Shown piece by piece: positions 25,201 to 36,746 of a stretch of DNA of 64,000 nt (position 1 is its first letter; every line of letters starts with the position of its first letter). The notes under the pieces were generated by a model, which did no database searches, was not told the origin of the DNA, and worked only from the letters and a program-made list of their open reading frames with translations. Position numbers and translations under genes: made by a program. Source of the DNA: Copromyces sp. CBS 386.78 (Eukaryota; Ascomycota; Sordariomycetes; Sordariales; Sordariaceae); the NCBI GenBank assembly GCA_030685235.1, contig MU839108.1, forward strand, positions 186,001 through 250,000, given 5' to 3'.

Positions 25201-25916
25201 CTAGGTGCCGAACGAGATAACGAGGACCGCCGAGCGAGTGAGCGACAGCCCAACGACCCGTGGACGAGCGAGCCAACTGCACTACACTACACTACACTAC
25301 ACTACACTACACTACACTACACTACACTACGCTAGGTCATCGATCGAAGCGAGCGAACGAGAGCGAGCCTCCCGACTGCCAAATTGTGATACGCCCTCAC
25401 TTCGGTTTATCGGCGCCCGCCAAACACTCGCTGATACCAAGCAAAGCCCGCAAAACCCGCAAAGCCCAGCCCTCATTCTTGCCCTTCCACCCCCGAGACA
25501 GCGTGACCGCATGCTACAGTCGACCGAGGCATCGATTACTCCGATCACGGCTTGATATTACCGGCCCTCGACCCCGTTCCCCGAAAGCTGAAGCACCACG
25601 CGCACAGCCCGGGGAGGCCCTGTGACGTTGTTTCCAGGCGCACCTGCTATACCCGCCAGCCCTGCCTGCCCTGCTTTGTCAACGCTTGTCGCGAATATTG
25701 TTTGACTGCCCGTCTGTCTGACTGCTTGCCTGCCTGCCCTCTTGTCTGAGGAGCCATCGCATACCCGCGCCAGGTCTCGCTGATCTGCTCATGATAGCCG
25801 ACTAATACAGCACTCCACGATCCTGTCTGGTTGTGAAAGCAAAACAAGGCACCCGAGGGCTGCTGTGGCATCTGTCCTTCTTCCTCCCGCAAATAGGCCT
25901 CTATTCTCTTGTCTAG
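22241..25916. other. 3.7-kb intergenic region including the Zds1 leader
   Basis: From about 24700 onward the plus strand becomes C/T-rich and looks like the long leader of the Zds1 gene. Between 22800 and 24500 I see no protein motif, no terminal repeat pair and no tRNA. The longest frames (23049-23585, 24618-25166) have no recognisable domain and were rejected. The ACTAC repeat is listed separately. Confidence 0.5.
25281..25330 (+). repeat. Perfect (ACTAC)10 pentanucleotide tract
   Basis: Ten uninterrupted copies of ACTAC, about 590 bases upstream of the Zds1 start codon, inside the presumed 5' leader or proximal promoter. Perfect repeat purity suggests recent expansion. Confidence 0.97.
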
Positions 25917-28818
25917 ATGATGGTGCGTCCGCATTTCCTCCCTCGCTGGGTCCCGACTCCCGGAAGCCGGGATTTGGATCCATGCTCTCGGCGGAGCCGC
26001 ACGTCAATTTCCGATATGGATACCGCGTGTCGCTTCCTGGGCGATCGTCTTCGCATGCGAGACATGGAAAAAATTATGGGTCCTTGTGGATCGGGAGAAC
26101 CTCCTTTCGACTGACCAACCTGTTGTTATTCCAGCAGACCTCATCCCGTCCCCGAGGCGATGTTGGCTCCAGTTTCGCCAGCCGACGCGGCCACGACCGA
26201 CTGTCGATATCTGACCCTAGCCGCCACGTCACCGAGACCATAGGAACCATGTATACCATCGACGACGACGACTCCGGTCCCGAAGACGGCCGCCGGGCTA
26301 GCCGCCCCCTTAGTTTCATTGCGACCCAGGGAGATCACTTAGAGCGCCTTGCTAGCCTCGCCGAGGAGCCCTCTGAGGAGAACTCGGGAGATGAGCTGCG
26401 CTTGGTCCGGACAACCTCCGACAAAAACAAGTCAACACTACACGATACGACCGGTGGAAAGGGGGTCAATGATGGGTTCATAGGAGGAGACGCCGTGACG
26501 AACTCCAACACCTTCCCAGCGAGGATATCAAGCGATACGAGTAGCTCGTCAGAAAGGCCGACCTCCCCGCTTTCGCCAACACGCTCGATACGGGATCTCC
26601 AGGCCGACGGATCGGCCTCTCAGTTCCCCATGACGAATATCGACGACGCCAACGACATCGCTCAAGAGTTGAGTAATCTGCAGGCACTGCGACGACTATC
26701 GATGGATGTTGGGGGTTTCAACGATCCCGACCTCCTTCCTTTCTCGAACATGGGCCTGGTCCAGTCCGGTCCACCAACGGGCGAAGATGACGAAGCAGAC
26801 CCGTCCCGCCTGCTGTGGGTGCCCGCGAGAGTACACCCGGAACTTGAACCTACGGCGTTCAAGGACTTCTTGGAGAATCGTGTGCAGGCAATAAAGCGGA
26901 GGTCCAGTGACTCCATGTTGTCGGTTGACCTGAACCGAAGTGACTCGACAGGTGGAGGGGGCCTGAGGAGGAAAAAGTCGATGCTCTCTCGCCAGATCAA
27001 GCCGACCAGTGAGGGCATTGACTACGTGGATGGTTCGGAGAGGCTGCAACGGCAGCGCTCCCGGCATGGCGATGGCAATCCAGAACCTAGCCTGGGCGAG
27101 TTGGTAGATGATCCCGCCAAAGCAGTCAAGAAGCCGGCGCTTGAGACTCACCAAGAGGTGGACGAGGGTGACGCCCCGATATTTCCTGCTCCAAGTATGG
27201 GTCTAAGACGCTCCACAAAGACGACATACAGAAAAAGCGGCAGCGTACGCGGGAACAAAACGACATTCTCGAAGAGGATTTCCGGAAGGCAGTCATCCGA
27301 GCATGAAGATGACATGCTCCCTGTCCCAACAATGGACGAGGCATCAAGTCAAGGCTTGAAGAGGGTACAGTCCGAGCCGGTCCTGGCCGATCTCTACTCA
27401 CAACCTGAGAAATCGGTGCGAAGACGGGAAAACTTTACACGCGAGACCCCGGGCTCATCCGACGACATAACTGTACGACGATCGTTAGAAGACACCCCCG
27501 CCGGCGCTCTTACAGATGAACCAAAGCCGATCAGCCCGCCTGCCCCGGCACCAGCGGAGGCTCTCCCTGTCAAGAAGGTTCCATCCATCCCGCCACCCAC
27601 AGTCGCCCCGCCGCCGGTGCCTGCAATTGTCGAGACGCCACCAGCAGAGATAAAGGATCAGACTTCGCAGTCACTCCCCGATAAGACCTCCACTAAGAAG
27701 GCAGAAGAACCTTCGGCCCGCTCCGAGAAACGTCCGTCGCTTGAGTCAACCCAGTCAACAGCGCAAGTTAATGGCAAGAGTCAGCCTAAGCCTTCTGCAC
27801 CGAGCGTGGCCACGCAGCCCCCACCGGTAGTGGATGAGAAGAAAACGGACAAGAAGGCAAAGGAGAAGGAGGAGGTCGAAACCCCTACCAAATCGTCTGG
27901 ATGGAAATGGTTCAAGAGCGATGAGAAGGAAAAGAAGAAGCGCGAGAAGGAGAAGGAGCGCGAGAGGGAGGAGCAAGCTCGGAAAGCGAAGGCCAAGGGC
28001 GGCGACAAGAGCCACGATGCGACCCGGTTGGATGTCCTACAAAACTCTATTGAAGGTGCTTCCAAGGGCCGAGAGAGCTTGGTACTGGATCGGGAGAGCA
28101 TCGACAGTGGCAGGAATGAGGAAAAGAAGAAGGAGACCAAGAAGGAGAAGGAAGGCTTCTTTGGTGGCCTATTCGGAGGCAAAAAGAAGGCTGATAAGGA
28201 GCCTGCCAAGAAGAAGGAGCAAAGGCCACTTACTCCAGAACCTCCTCGCCGAAAACTCGTTCCCGATGTCGACTACTCTTGGACTCGCTTCCCAATTATT
28301 GAAGAGCGAGCCATTTACCGGATGGCTCACATCAAGCTTGCGAATCCCCGCCGATCCTTACAAAGCCAAGTCCTGCTCAGCAACTTCATGTACTCGTATC
28401 TGGCTAAGGTCCAGGCCATGCATCCCCAGCTCAATGTGCCCACCTCACCGCAGCAAAGACGGTTAGAGGAGGAGCGCAAGCGCCGTGAAGCCGAACAGAA
28501 GGCGGCACAGCAGCGAGCGATGGAGCAACTTGCCCTTGAACAACAGATGGCAGCGATGTCTGGCCAAACCGATTTCAACTTTGAGTACCATCGCGTAAGT
28601 CAACGCTCACCTAATCCGTTTGATAATCAGAACGCTGACATTTCATACAGTCTGGTAATGACTACGGCGAGGCATCGGGCGGCGGCACTCAGTACGTCGA
28701 TGACGCTCAGATCTACGAATACGAGCAACAACGGAACGAATCTCGCGCCCGGCATGAAAAACAACAAGAAGAATATCGCAACAAAGGCAAAGATGACGAG
28801 GATGGCGACATGTGGTAG
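25917..28818 (+). CDS. Zds1 family protein (Zds_C domain)
   Basis: Proposed exons are 25917-25922, 26135-28594 and 28651-28818, giving 877 residues. The last intron (56 nt, GTAAGT, GCTGAC branch, ACAG) is clear; running past its donor puts the frame into an unrelated tail. The first intron (donor GTGCGT, branch CTGAC, acceptor CCAG, 212 nt) is less certain; the alternative start is ATG 25982, which reads through. Residues ~12-70 carry the Zds-like SISDPSRHVTETIG segment and RPLSFIA. The middle is disordered with Pro-rich and long Lys/Glu-rich tracts. The Zds_C domain lies near 711-771 (DVDYSWTRFPIIEER, ANPRRSLQSQVLLSNFMYSYL). Yeast Zds1/2 bind PP2A-Cdc55 and control mitotic entry, polarity and mRNA export; that role is inferred by family. 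Confidence 0.87.
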
Positions 28819-30534
28819 GGCGGCCACCGCCCATCTTCTAGCTAGTTCAGCCTTTGCCTAACTGGTTGGGGTGTTCTGTGGTACCAGTCCTAGGCCAACA
28901 CTCTGGTGGGTTCAACTATACATCATGCTTGACGAACGCCTTGCCTCAAGAATTAAGAGGCGGGCCCGGGCTGCTGTATAGTGTGAGAGGAGGTAGTGGG
29001 ACATCTGACAAGAACATATTGTACTTACCTAATCTTCCTTTTTTTTTATAACTTTGTAAACAAGAGCAGCAGCAGCAGCAGGAGCAACAAGACCAAAAGG
29101 CAGCCCAGCAGCAGCGAGCATCGGGATTGGCGTTTCGGGATACAATGGATGACATGGAAGGGGGGAGGTGGCGAGGGCGAGGAAAGATATAAAGATATTT
29201 GGGTGTTATAAAAGAGACAAATGGTTGTTTGGAGGTGAGTGGATGGCAGGTAGGAATTGGGCTGGACGTTATTGGAATTTGATTGTTTTTCAACATGTTG
29301 AAAGAGTCGGGATCTATCCTTGAGAAAGAGAGAGAGTTTATTATATTGATTGGTACCACAACGCGGAACTGCTGTCACGGCAGCTTCTCGACAATCCTCT
29401 CCACTGGGAGTAGCTCTCGTCTTGATGGTCTTGGGCTGATCTCGCTCTACAACCGTGAAAATCGCAATTTGGGCTTCTCCATCGAGTGAAGCTCTCATCA
29501 TTGGTACATTGTCCAACTTGTCAAAAACTCAACATGACTCCTTGTTGACCCCTTGCCGTTCGGTTCAAGACGAGCTTCCCCTGCCTCTTTGTCTACGATC
29601 AGCAAGCACAGCTCATCTTTCGAAGCCTCATGAGACTCACCAAAAATTTACCAAAATGCATAAACGGAGCCTCGCCGCTGGGCATGTTGCTGATGGGCCA
29701 ATTGCCGTCTTTTGCTGATCGGGATGCCCTGATGTGTGTGTTGAACTGGACTGGAGAACTGACAGACTGTTGGCAGCGCCTGGCAGGGCAGGGCGGTCTC
29801 GAAGGCGGTGTCATCAGTGGCAGTCTAAGGGCCCATCTGCCTGGTCGTGCCTGCCCCCTCAACAGGGAAGGCGGGAAGAGAGCTGCAAGTACCAAGGTAC
29901 CCACCCGGGCCGTCCAGCTGGAGCCCAGGCAAGAGACGGGAGATACTTACCTTACCTTACAGCGAGCCAGAGCTCCCCTCCCGTTGTCCCCTCCTGGGGC
30001 TGTCTGGCCTCAATTTCCAATCACTGCAGCACCTGTCCCGGCCAACTCTGAAAATCTTCCGACCTTGTCGACGAAACAAGCGAAACATCACCAACCACCA
30101 TCCAAACGTATTCTCCTGCCGCCGCGTCCTCGAGGCCTTCTTTGACCTCCGCTTCGTGTAATATTCTTCCTTACCTTGATCCAAACCTCGGGCCGCCGTC
30201 GTCCGTTTCTGCTTGATACCCCGCCTCCCGGTCGCGACCAAACGGCCGTCTGTTGCTTCAGCTTTCGGCACCATCACCGCCCGGTTGCGCATTCGTCGAC
30301 AAAGTTGACTTCCACTTTCCACCACATACTTGGCACCCTACTACCACGCCCGCCGTCAGCTGCCTTACCTCACTTACCTTTCAAACCCCGTTCGTCACGC
30401 GTAGCTTCCATTACATTCGGCCTGCAGCTCTTCCTCCAACACCTCTCCTCCTCCATCTGGTCGCCGAAGCCAGCAAATACCTAACCTCCCCCAACGCACA
30501 TCTCAGTCTTCTCTAGTGAAGCACCTCTACCGGG
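28819..30534. other. Intergenic region before the metallophosphoesterase-like gene
   Basis: A CAG-rich run occurs at 29065-29120 and a short CTTAC repeat near 29946-29960. The right-hand 500 bases are C/T-rich and look like the leader of the next gene. No gene recognised. Confidence 0.5.
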
Positions 30535-32975
30535 ATGGCATCTGTGAGCTTCTCCTTCCTTCTATTCTGCTTCTTCTCCTTGCTTCACCAACTTCCCCAA
30601 CCCCCATGCCACCATGCACTCAGATCACCGTCACGTCTCGCCGAGCATGTCTGGCTGCTGTCGCCTTGACCGCCCGGGGCTGTCTACAAAGCTCGAGCTG
30701 ACACGCTCCATCTTGGGCTCTCGCTACTACCTTGACGCGTGTTTGCTAACTTTGCCCGTGCCTCGATAGCAACCCCGTAATACATACAACGCCCCCGGGT
30801 TCTTGCCCAATGGTGCCGCTCCTCACCAGGGCCCAGTACCCGGCGCTACACCTCTCCTCCCGAACCAAGGCCGCGTTTTGCAAACCGGTCCCATCAGAGT
30901 TCTCTGCATTGCAGATGTTCGGGGTAAGCCTTTCCTCCCGTGGTCTCCCTAGCTGTTTGCGCCTTGGTACTGACTTTCCCCCTTCCTTTCCCTAGGTAAC
31001 CTTCGGTCTTTGAACGATCTCGCCAAGTCTGCCCGCGCCGACTACATCATCCACACTGGTGATTTTGGTTTCTACGACGAGACATCTCTCGAGCGTATTG
31101 CGGAGAAGTGCGATTCCCCCGGCCCAACTTTGGTCTTCGCTCGCTGACCAACGTCTGAACAGGACCCTGAAACATGTTGCCCAATATTCGCCCCTGATTT
31201 CCGAGCCCACCAAGAAGGCCATTGCGCAAGCCACTTCTGGCCCCGTCAAGAGCCGCTTTCCCGCCAGCGAGCTTCCTCTTTCCGAGCTGCCTCTCCTCAT
31301 TTCGGGCGAGCTCAAGCTGGATATTCCCGTCTACACAGTCTGGGGTGCTTGCGAAGATGTCCGGGTGCTTGAGAAGTTCAGATCAGGAGAGTATAAGGTA
31401 CCCAACCTGTTCGTGATCGACGAGTCTCGGTCGAAGCTCCTCGAAATCGGCGGTGTCAAGCTTCGTCTCCTCGGTTTGGGCGGTGCTGTTGTTATGCACA
31501 AGCTTTTCGACAATGGAGAAGGACGGACTACGATCGCCGGTGGTCAAGGCACCATGTGGACTACACTCCTCCAGATGGGCGAGCTTGTCGACACTGCCAA
31601 CCGCGTCTATGACCCTACCGAGACCCGCATCTTCATCACCCACGCCTCTCCCGCTCGCGAGGGCATCCTCAACCAGCTTTCGGTAACTCTCAAGGCGGAT
31701 TTCTCGATTTCGGCTGGTCTCCATTTCCGTTACGGAAGCTCGTACAACGAGTTCAGCGTCAACCCGACCTTGGATCACTACCGTGGCAAGCTGGCCGCTT
31801 CCAAGGCGTCTTTCAACGATGTGTGGGAAACTGTCCGTAGCGAGGTCGAGCCCGCCATTCAGCAGAACGATGTCCAGCAGACTTTGCTCAAGAACGCCCT
31901 TAGTGTTGTTGAGAAGATGCCTACGACCGCTGCCGGCGGGAATCCCTTCGGGGGCGCAGCTGCGGGTCAGTCGGCCGCCGCGCTTGGTCAGGTCGACGAG
32001 AGCGCTTTCAAGAACATGTGGAACTTCAACCTTGCTGATGCCGCGTTTGGCTGGTTGGTACTGGAGATTCATGATGGAAGGATTGGAACAGAGATGAGAG
32101 CTCAGGGATTCAACTTCTCCCATCGCGGGGCTAAGCAGCCCGCAAATGCGGCCCATGGTGCCGTCCCTCCCTCTGCTGGAGGAGCTAACCCCGTTCCTAC
32201 CGGCCCCGCCGCTTCCACACCCGTCCAGCCCGCAGCGCAGCCCGCCCCTACTGTACCTGCGGTCCCCGTGGTCCCTAAGCAGCCCCCCGCGCAAACCGCC
32301 AAGCCCGTCGCCCCGTCTCCCGTTCCGACACAACCTAAGCCGGCCACACCACAGCCTGCTCCGGCCACCTCGCCTGCTTCGAGAGAGTCTGAGAAGCCGG
32401 CATCCGCTCCCACGAACGGAGCTTCCAATAACCCGGAGCCCACGCCTTCCCCGGCGCCCAAGAGCGCTGTTGAGAACATGATTGGCCTCTTTGTCATGCA
32501 ACCACCGAACGATGACGCCATCCCGGATTTGTTCGCGGCGGAGGACAAGTCCAAGATCGTCAAGGTCGATAAGTGGGGTCAGATCAACAGAGTAGTCATT
32601 TTCAAGACGGTCGAGGATCGTGACGGTGCCCTGGACCGCTTGCCTCAAGAGTTCAAGTCTCGTGGCTCCGGCTCGGACGACCGCAACAAGCCGCTCATCA
32701 AGGTCTTCAACCCTCCCGCGTCGAGACCGTTCAACACCCGCGGTGGCGCCGGTACCTGGGCCAGCAGCAGGGGTGGCAGGGAAGGTACCCAGAGCGGATA
32801 CCGCAGCGCTGGTGGTGGAACTGCTAGCGACAGTGAAGGTGCCGGTCGTCGTGGTGGTCGCGGAGGTTCCAGGGGTGGCCGTGGTGGTGAGCGCGGCGGA
32901 CGTGGCTCGCGCCGTGGTGGCTTGAAGGGTGACGGAAGCCCAGCTACGACCTCCGCTACCCCGGCTGACTCTTAG
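30535..32975 (+). CDS. Metallophosphoesterase-like protein (DUF2433 type) with RGG tail
   Basis: Four exons, 30535-30543, 30770-30923, 30996-31107 and 31163-32975, give 695 residues. The first exon encodes only Met-Ala-Ser; its intron (226 nt) has TGCTAAC near the acceptor. Residues ~46-330 follow the metallophosphoesterase pattern: RVLCIADVRGN (52-56), HTGDFGFYDE (Asp77), WGACEDV (152-158), THASP (His252) and GLHFRYG. Compared with the family consensus, the first-motif His is Arg54 and the GNHE motif reads GACE, so metal binding is probably altered. A long Pro/Ala-rich linker follows. A segment resembling an RRM (LFVMQPPNDD..., NRVVIFKTVEDRDGAL) and a C-terminal RGG box complete the protein and suggest RNA binding. 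The UAG stop is followed by an open 39-codon extension. Confidence 0.9.
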
Positions 32976-33095
32976 GACAAGAAAGCTGCGGAGTCAAAGG
33001 TCGAGGACTCGAAGAAAGGGTCGAGAGGATTTTCTGTGAAAGATTCAAAGAAGGTATCGGAGAAGGATTTGACGACAGATTCGAAGAAAGCCTGA
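32976..33095 (+). other. In-frame 39-codon Lys-rich extension after a UAG stop
   Basis: The codons immediately after TAG (32973-32975) stay open for 39 triplets to TGA at 33093-33095. They encode a lysine-rich peptide with DSKK three times (VEDSKKGSR, VKDSKKVSE, TDSKKA). No intron of suitable phase can remove the TAG, because the preceding RGG stretch has no codon-initial GT. The extension could be reached by UAG-to-UGG editing or readthrough, or be the remnant of a longer protein cut by a C-to-T change from CAG. Confidence 0.4.
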
Positions 33096-34367
33096 TTCAG
33101 AACATCCAAACTTTGAAGAGAATCATCGGGCAATGACGAGTACGATGGCTAGGCATAAAGAAATGGTGAATGGAGACGAGAGGGTAGGCTGAGGGTATGA
33201 GTTTGTCAAGTCAGGTTCAAGACAGGCTAGGTAGGCCAAGTCGGACCAGACTGGGCTACTGAACGGATGAGATTTGAGCGAATCGGGGAAAGAGAGCAGA
33301 GGATGAAAACATCTTGCAGTTAACTACTACAATTTCAACAAGCAAACATTGTTCAGATTTGTTCATTTCAGGTGGTCTTTGATTGCGTTCGTCAAAAGAT
33401 AAAGGGTAGATAGGCCACGAGGTGGATGGTGTTCAAGGTTGTGTCTGCCAAGGTGGACTCCGGCGGATATGCTTCAGTTGCTTTGCTATTTCCATGTTCG
33501 GTTCATCTTTTGACTTTAGTCTCTTCTCTCTGGGACTGGCGATTGGCGGGTATCGGTTATACAAAGGATACAAGATCTCTGCACAGAGATGGTCGACATA
33601 CAGCGTTTGTAATGTATTGTACCTTAGTCTGGGCTAGCTTGTCAGAGAGCTCGAGATACCATTTAGAAGAAAAAAAACTGTTGAAACTTACCCACCACGC
33701 TCATCAGATATCGAAGTGAATGTAGGCAAAATGATAATTCAATCTTGAACAACCTCGTACCATATGGCTTTAGACTTCGTCTTCCCATCATCTCATCACA
33801 TTCGGTTAGTCACGACTATTAGGACTTGTCTAGAACGTTGAAACAAGAACTTCAGCTCGACTGCTCAAACAATCCATTACCCCTTTTGCTCAACCGCCCT
33901 GTCTAGCTAGCTAGGTACCTAATCTAGTAAGACAACTCCCTCCAATCCCTTTTTCTCTTTCCTAGCCCTCTCCCGGCATCCGGTTTCTTTTGATAATGGT
34001 ACAAAATATGGTTTGAGTGGTTGATGGCCGAACAACTCCCTCCGATATGTACAAGATAAAAGTACATGCTGTTCCCGTTCTCATATGGGTGACAGCTTTT
34101 TTTTTTCTCCTTTCTCTCTCCATCTGCCGCTTGGCGTGGTTCACGCTATCAACCGTCCGCCGAGTCTCCCGGTCTTCTAGAAAACCTATGATGCCTTTTT
34201 TTCAGAAGTCATCTCAACCTCCCCGTCTCCGCCTCTTCTCCTTTTCTCCCCCTTCAACCCTTCCTCCCCCCCATGTATGTCTCCGTCCCTCGCTGGTTTT
34301 TAAATTCTTCAACAACCCAGAAAGCACCCCAAGGTCACGGTCACGGTCACGGCCTTACACCTCTTTC
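33096..34367. other. Convergent 3' flanks, no gene
   Basis: Between the metallophosphoesterase-like gene (+) and COQ5 (-). It contains T-runs and a triple GGTCAC repeat at 34333-34350. No exon with recognisable motif or RNA gene seen. Confidence 0.5.
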
Positions 34368-35532
34368 TTATTTCCTCCTAGGCTTCATCCCCTTATGAAT
34401 AGCCGCCACACCGCCCGTCAAGTCCTCATACCCCTTTCCGCCAACCACAAACCCGGCATCGACAATCATATCCCTAAAGTCCTCCTGGCTCGGGAACTTC
34501 TCGATCGATTCAACCAGATACTGGTACGAATCCCGATCGCCCGCAACCAGCTGTCCAATCAAGGGGATCCCGCTGAAACTCCACTGCTTGTAGATGGTGT
34601 TGAAAAGCGGGTACTTGTCGGCCTTGCTAAACTCTAAACAAGCAAAGACACCACCGGGCTTGAGAACGCGGTACGCCTCGCGCAGCGCAGCGGGGATGTT
34701 GGAAAAGTTGCGGATGCCGAAGGCGACGGTGTAGAGGTCGACGGACTCATCGGGGACGCCGTTGGCGGGGCTGTAGCCGACCTGGTTCGCGCCCAGGGGC
34801 TTGGTCTGGGTCAGATCCTCGGCGTTGGCTTCGAGGAAGGACAAGGCGGCTTGTTGACTGGCGGGCAGGGAACCGGAGCGCTGTTTGCCAACCGACAACA
34901 TGGCCGGGTTGATGTCGGAGATGGTCACGCGCACGTCCGGGTTGCCGTTGAGGACGTGGGCAGTGTGTAGCATGCGGAAGGCGATGTCGCCGGTGCCACC
35001 AGCTATGTCGAGGATGTGTTGAGGGGCGAATGGGGAGGAGCCGGGGGCGGCGAGGGGCGTGAAACCTGGGTTGAGGGAGGAGACGAAGTGGTCCCTGGTG
35101 GAAAGAAGGGGGTTGATTAGTTTACTGTTTTTGTATGAGAGTTTTGAATGGGCAAGTTGAGGGAGGGGATGCGACACATGTTATGATGTGGGATGGGGAT
35201 GGGAGAGATAAAACGCACTTCCATACGCGATGCCAGCCAAAAGACATAAGATCATTCATGCGATCATACGACTCAGCAACGCTGGTAAAGACGCCGGCAA
35301 CGCGCTCTCTCTTCTCGGCCTCGGTGACGGTCTCGAAACCAAAGTGGGTAGGGCGCGCAGGATCGGGAATGGCATATTCGGGTACTGAGTGGTTGGGTTT
35401 CGAGGACTGGTTGTTGCGCGACTGGAGAGTTGTCGAGAAGGAGGACCGTGATATCCGGGATTCGAGGTGTGTGGTGGAGGTTCTAAGCGACGAGGGAATC
35501 GCGACCCTTCGGAGAGCCGGACGGGCAACCAT
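34368..35532 (-). CDS. COQ5: COQ5, ubiquinone C-methyltransferase, mitochondrial
   Basis: Exons 35532-35219 and 35094-34368 over a 124-nt intron give 346 residues. The first ~40 residues are a mitochondrial presequence (Arg/Ser-rich, no acidic residue before position 24). UbiE/COQ5 signatures are [19 protein letters not shown], the SAM-binding motif [31 protein letters not shown] and the [13 protein letters not shown] post-motif. The enzyme performs the single C-methylation step of coenzyme Q synthesis using SAM, within the matrix-side CoQ complex. Length and motif order agree with the fungal family. The ATG at 35532 is well placed and preceded by no other in-frame ATG in this exon. Confidence 0.96.
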
Positions 35533-36087
35533 TTTGAACCTTTGGCGACGAGGCTGGGTTGCTGGGGAGAAGTCCGGGAGGTAGTGGAGAGAGGGATCTG
35601 GAGAAAGATGGAGGGTTAGAAAACGGCCCCCCAGCGGAAATCGAAAATGTTCAAGAAAGAAAGTTGTCGCAGTTCAGATTCGGCCCCGGCGTCGCAATCC
35701 GCAATCGATCGATGAAAGCTCCCGCCCCGATGGACCCAATGGAAATTCCCCAATCGGGAAGGCTGCGAAATCTGCATGTGCCGCAGTGCCGGGGTTGTCA
35801 TTAAAAGCACACAGCGAAGTTCGGTGGCTGGTGCACTTGGTTCCCTGTGGCTTGTGCGTCGACCATTTCGTTGTCCAGGACTCCAGCCTTGTTTGCGGGG
35901 TAACTTTGGAGTTCATGGAGACCTGCGGGGGTCCTTGTTTGATCTCCATTTTTTTCTCCAGATGTTCGTAGGCGCTAGCGCAGGGTCGAATTCGCGAATT
36001 GGTTGCGTCTTGAATTCTCGAACATTGACCCCTGCAGGGCATTGATGGGATCTTGACAATGAAGGCATTCAGGTGTACTCACTTGGA
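35533..36087. other. COQ5 promoter region
   Basis: 555 bases between COQ5 and the small membrane protein gene, both on the minus strand. No additional frame with motifs. On the minus strand a good splice donor (GTGAGT at 36082-36077) lies five bases past the stop of the membrane-protein gene, so part of this region may be a 3' UTR intron. Confidence 0.45.
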
Positions 36088-36393
36088 TTAGAGGATGGCT
36101 CGGACGTGAAGGTCCGGTCCTAACGACGCGGATGAAGCCGTCTCGCATCTATCGTCGGACTTGTTCGATCCCGATCTTGCCTCGGATCTGGCAGATGATG
36201 GTCCAGACTTCGCGGCCTCGAGGTCGATGTCAGAGGGTGCCGATTTGGATCCCTTGACGGCAGCTGCGGCGTTCTTCGCGTCGGCCATCCACAGCGCGAG
36301 GAAGTGGATGATTTTCTTGTGGAAGAAGACGAGGGCGGTGATGGCTGCGAGAAGACAGATGATGATGGCGACGATTGCGTCTCTGCCGGACAT
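36088..36393 (-). CDS. Small one-pass membrane protein, 101 residues
   Basis: A single open exon from ATG 36393 (context AACCATGTC) to TAA at 36090-36088. Residues 6-25 form one strongly hydrophobic helix (IVAIIICLLAAITALVFF), followed at once by basic HKK, an amphipathic stretch and a Ser/Ala-rich, charged tail of about 60 residues. The positive residues after the helix suggest an N-out, C-in topology, unless it is a short mitochondrial or ER inner-membrane protein. I recognise no family. The codon choice and isolated start support a real gene, but without homologues this is moderate. The stop codon is followed five bases later by a consensus splice donor, so a spliced 3' end or an alternative C-terminus is possible. 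Confidence 0.6.
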   Translation of the reverse strand: MSGRDAIVAIIICLLAAITALVFFHKKIIHFLALWMADAKNAAAAVKGSKSAPSDIDLEAAKSGPSSARSEARSGSNKSDDRCETASSASLGPDLHVRAIL

Positions 36394-36515
36394 GGTTGAT
36401 GTTGCTAGCAGGTGTTGGTATTGTCTTGTTGGCGACGCGATTACGTCCGGATTTGAAGAAGACGGCCAAGTGAGCAAGGGCAGGTGCTGCTACTCCATGA
36501 GATTCAGAGCCGCGA

Positions 36516-36746
36516 CTACGATGCGAGAGCTGGCTTAAATACAGTCTGGGTTTGCCGTTGTGGTATGTGCGCTTCTGTGGGATGGGACGGTTGATGAAGA
36601 AGTGGTCTGTTCAGCAATCGATTCACTCGAACGCCGAATTGAAACCTGAGACTATGGCATTCCCGTTGTCCCGGCAGCAGAGTATGCGGCCCGACTTGGG
36701 ATGAAGTCATCAGATGAAAGGACTCAAGCTTATTCCGACGTCTACC
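36516..36746 (-). other. In-frame 76-codon open stretch after the E1 alpha UAG stop
   Basis: The frame of the keto acid dehydrogenase gene stays open for 76 codons past TAG (36749-36747), to TAG at 36518-36516. Unlike the other two extensions it shows no internal repeat and no clear compositional bias, so chance is a good explanation. It lies between the E1 alpha stop and the start of the membrane-protein gene. Confidence 0.2.

Noticed and set aside
28595..28861. C-terminal tail obtained by reading the Zds1 frame past 28594
   Set aside because: It runs through a consensus donor; splicing to 28651 gives an acidic tail ending GDMW, and the read-through tail looks out of frame.
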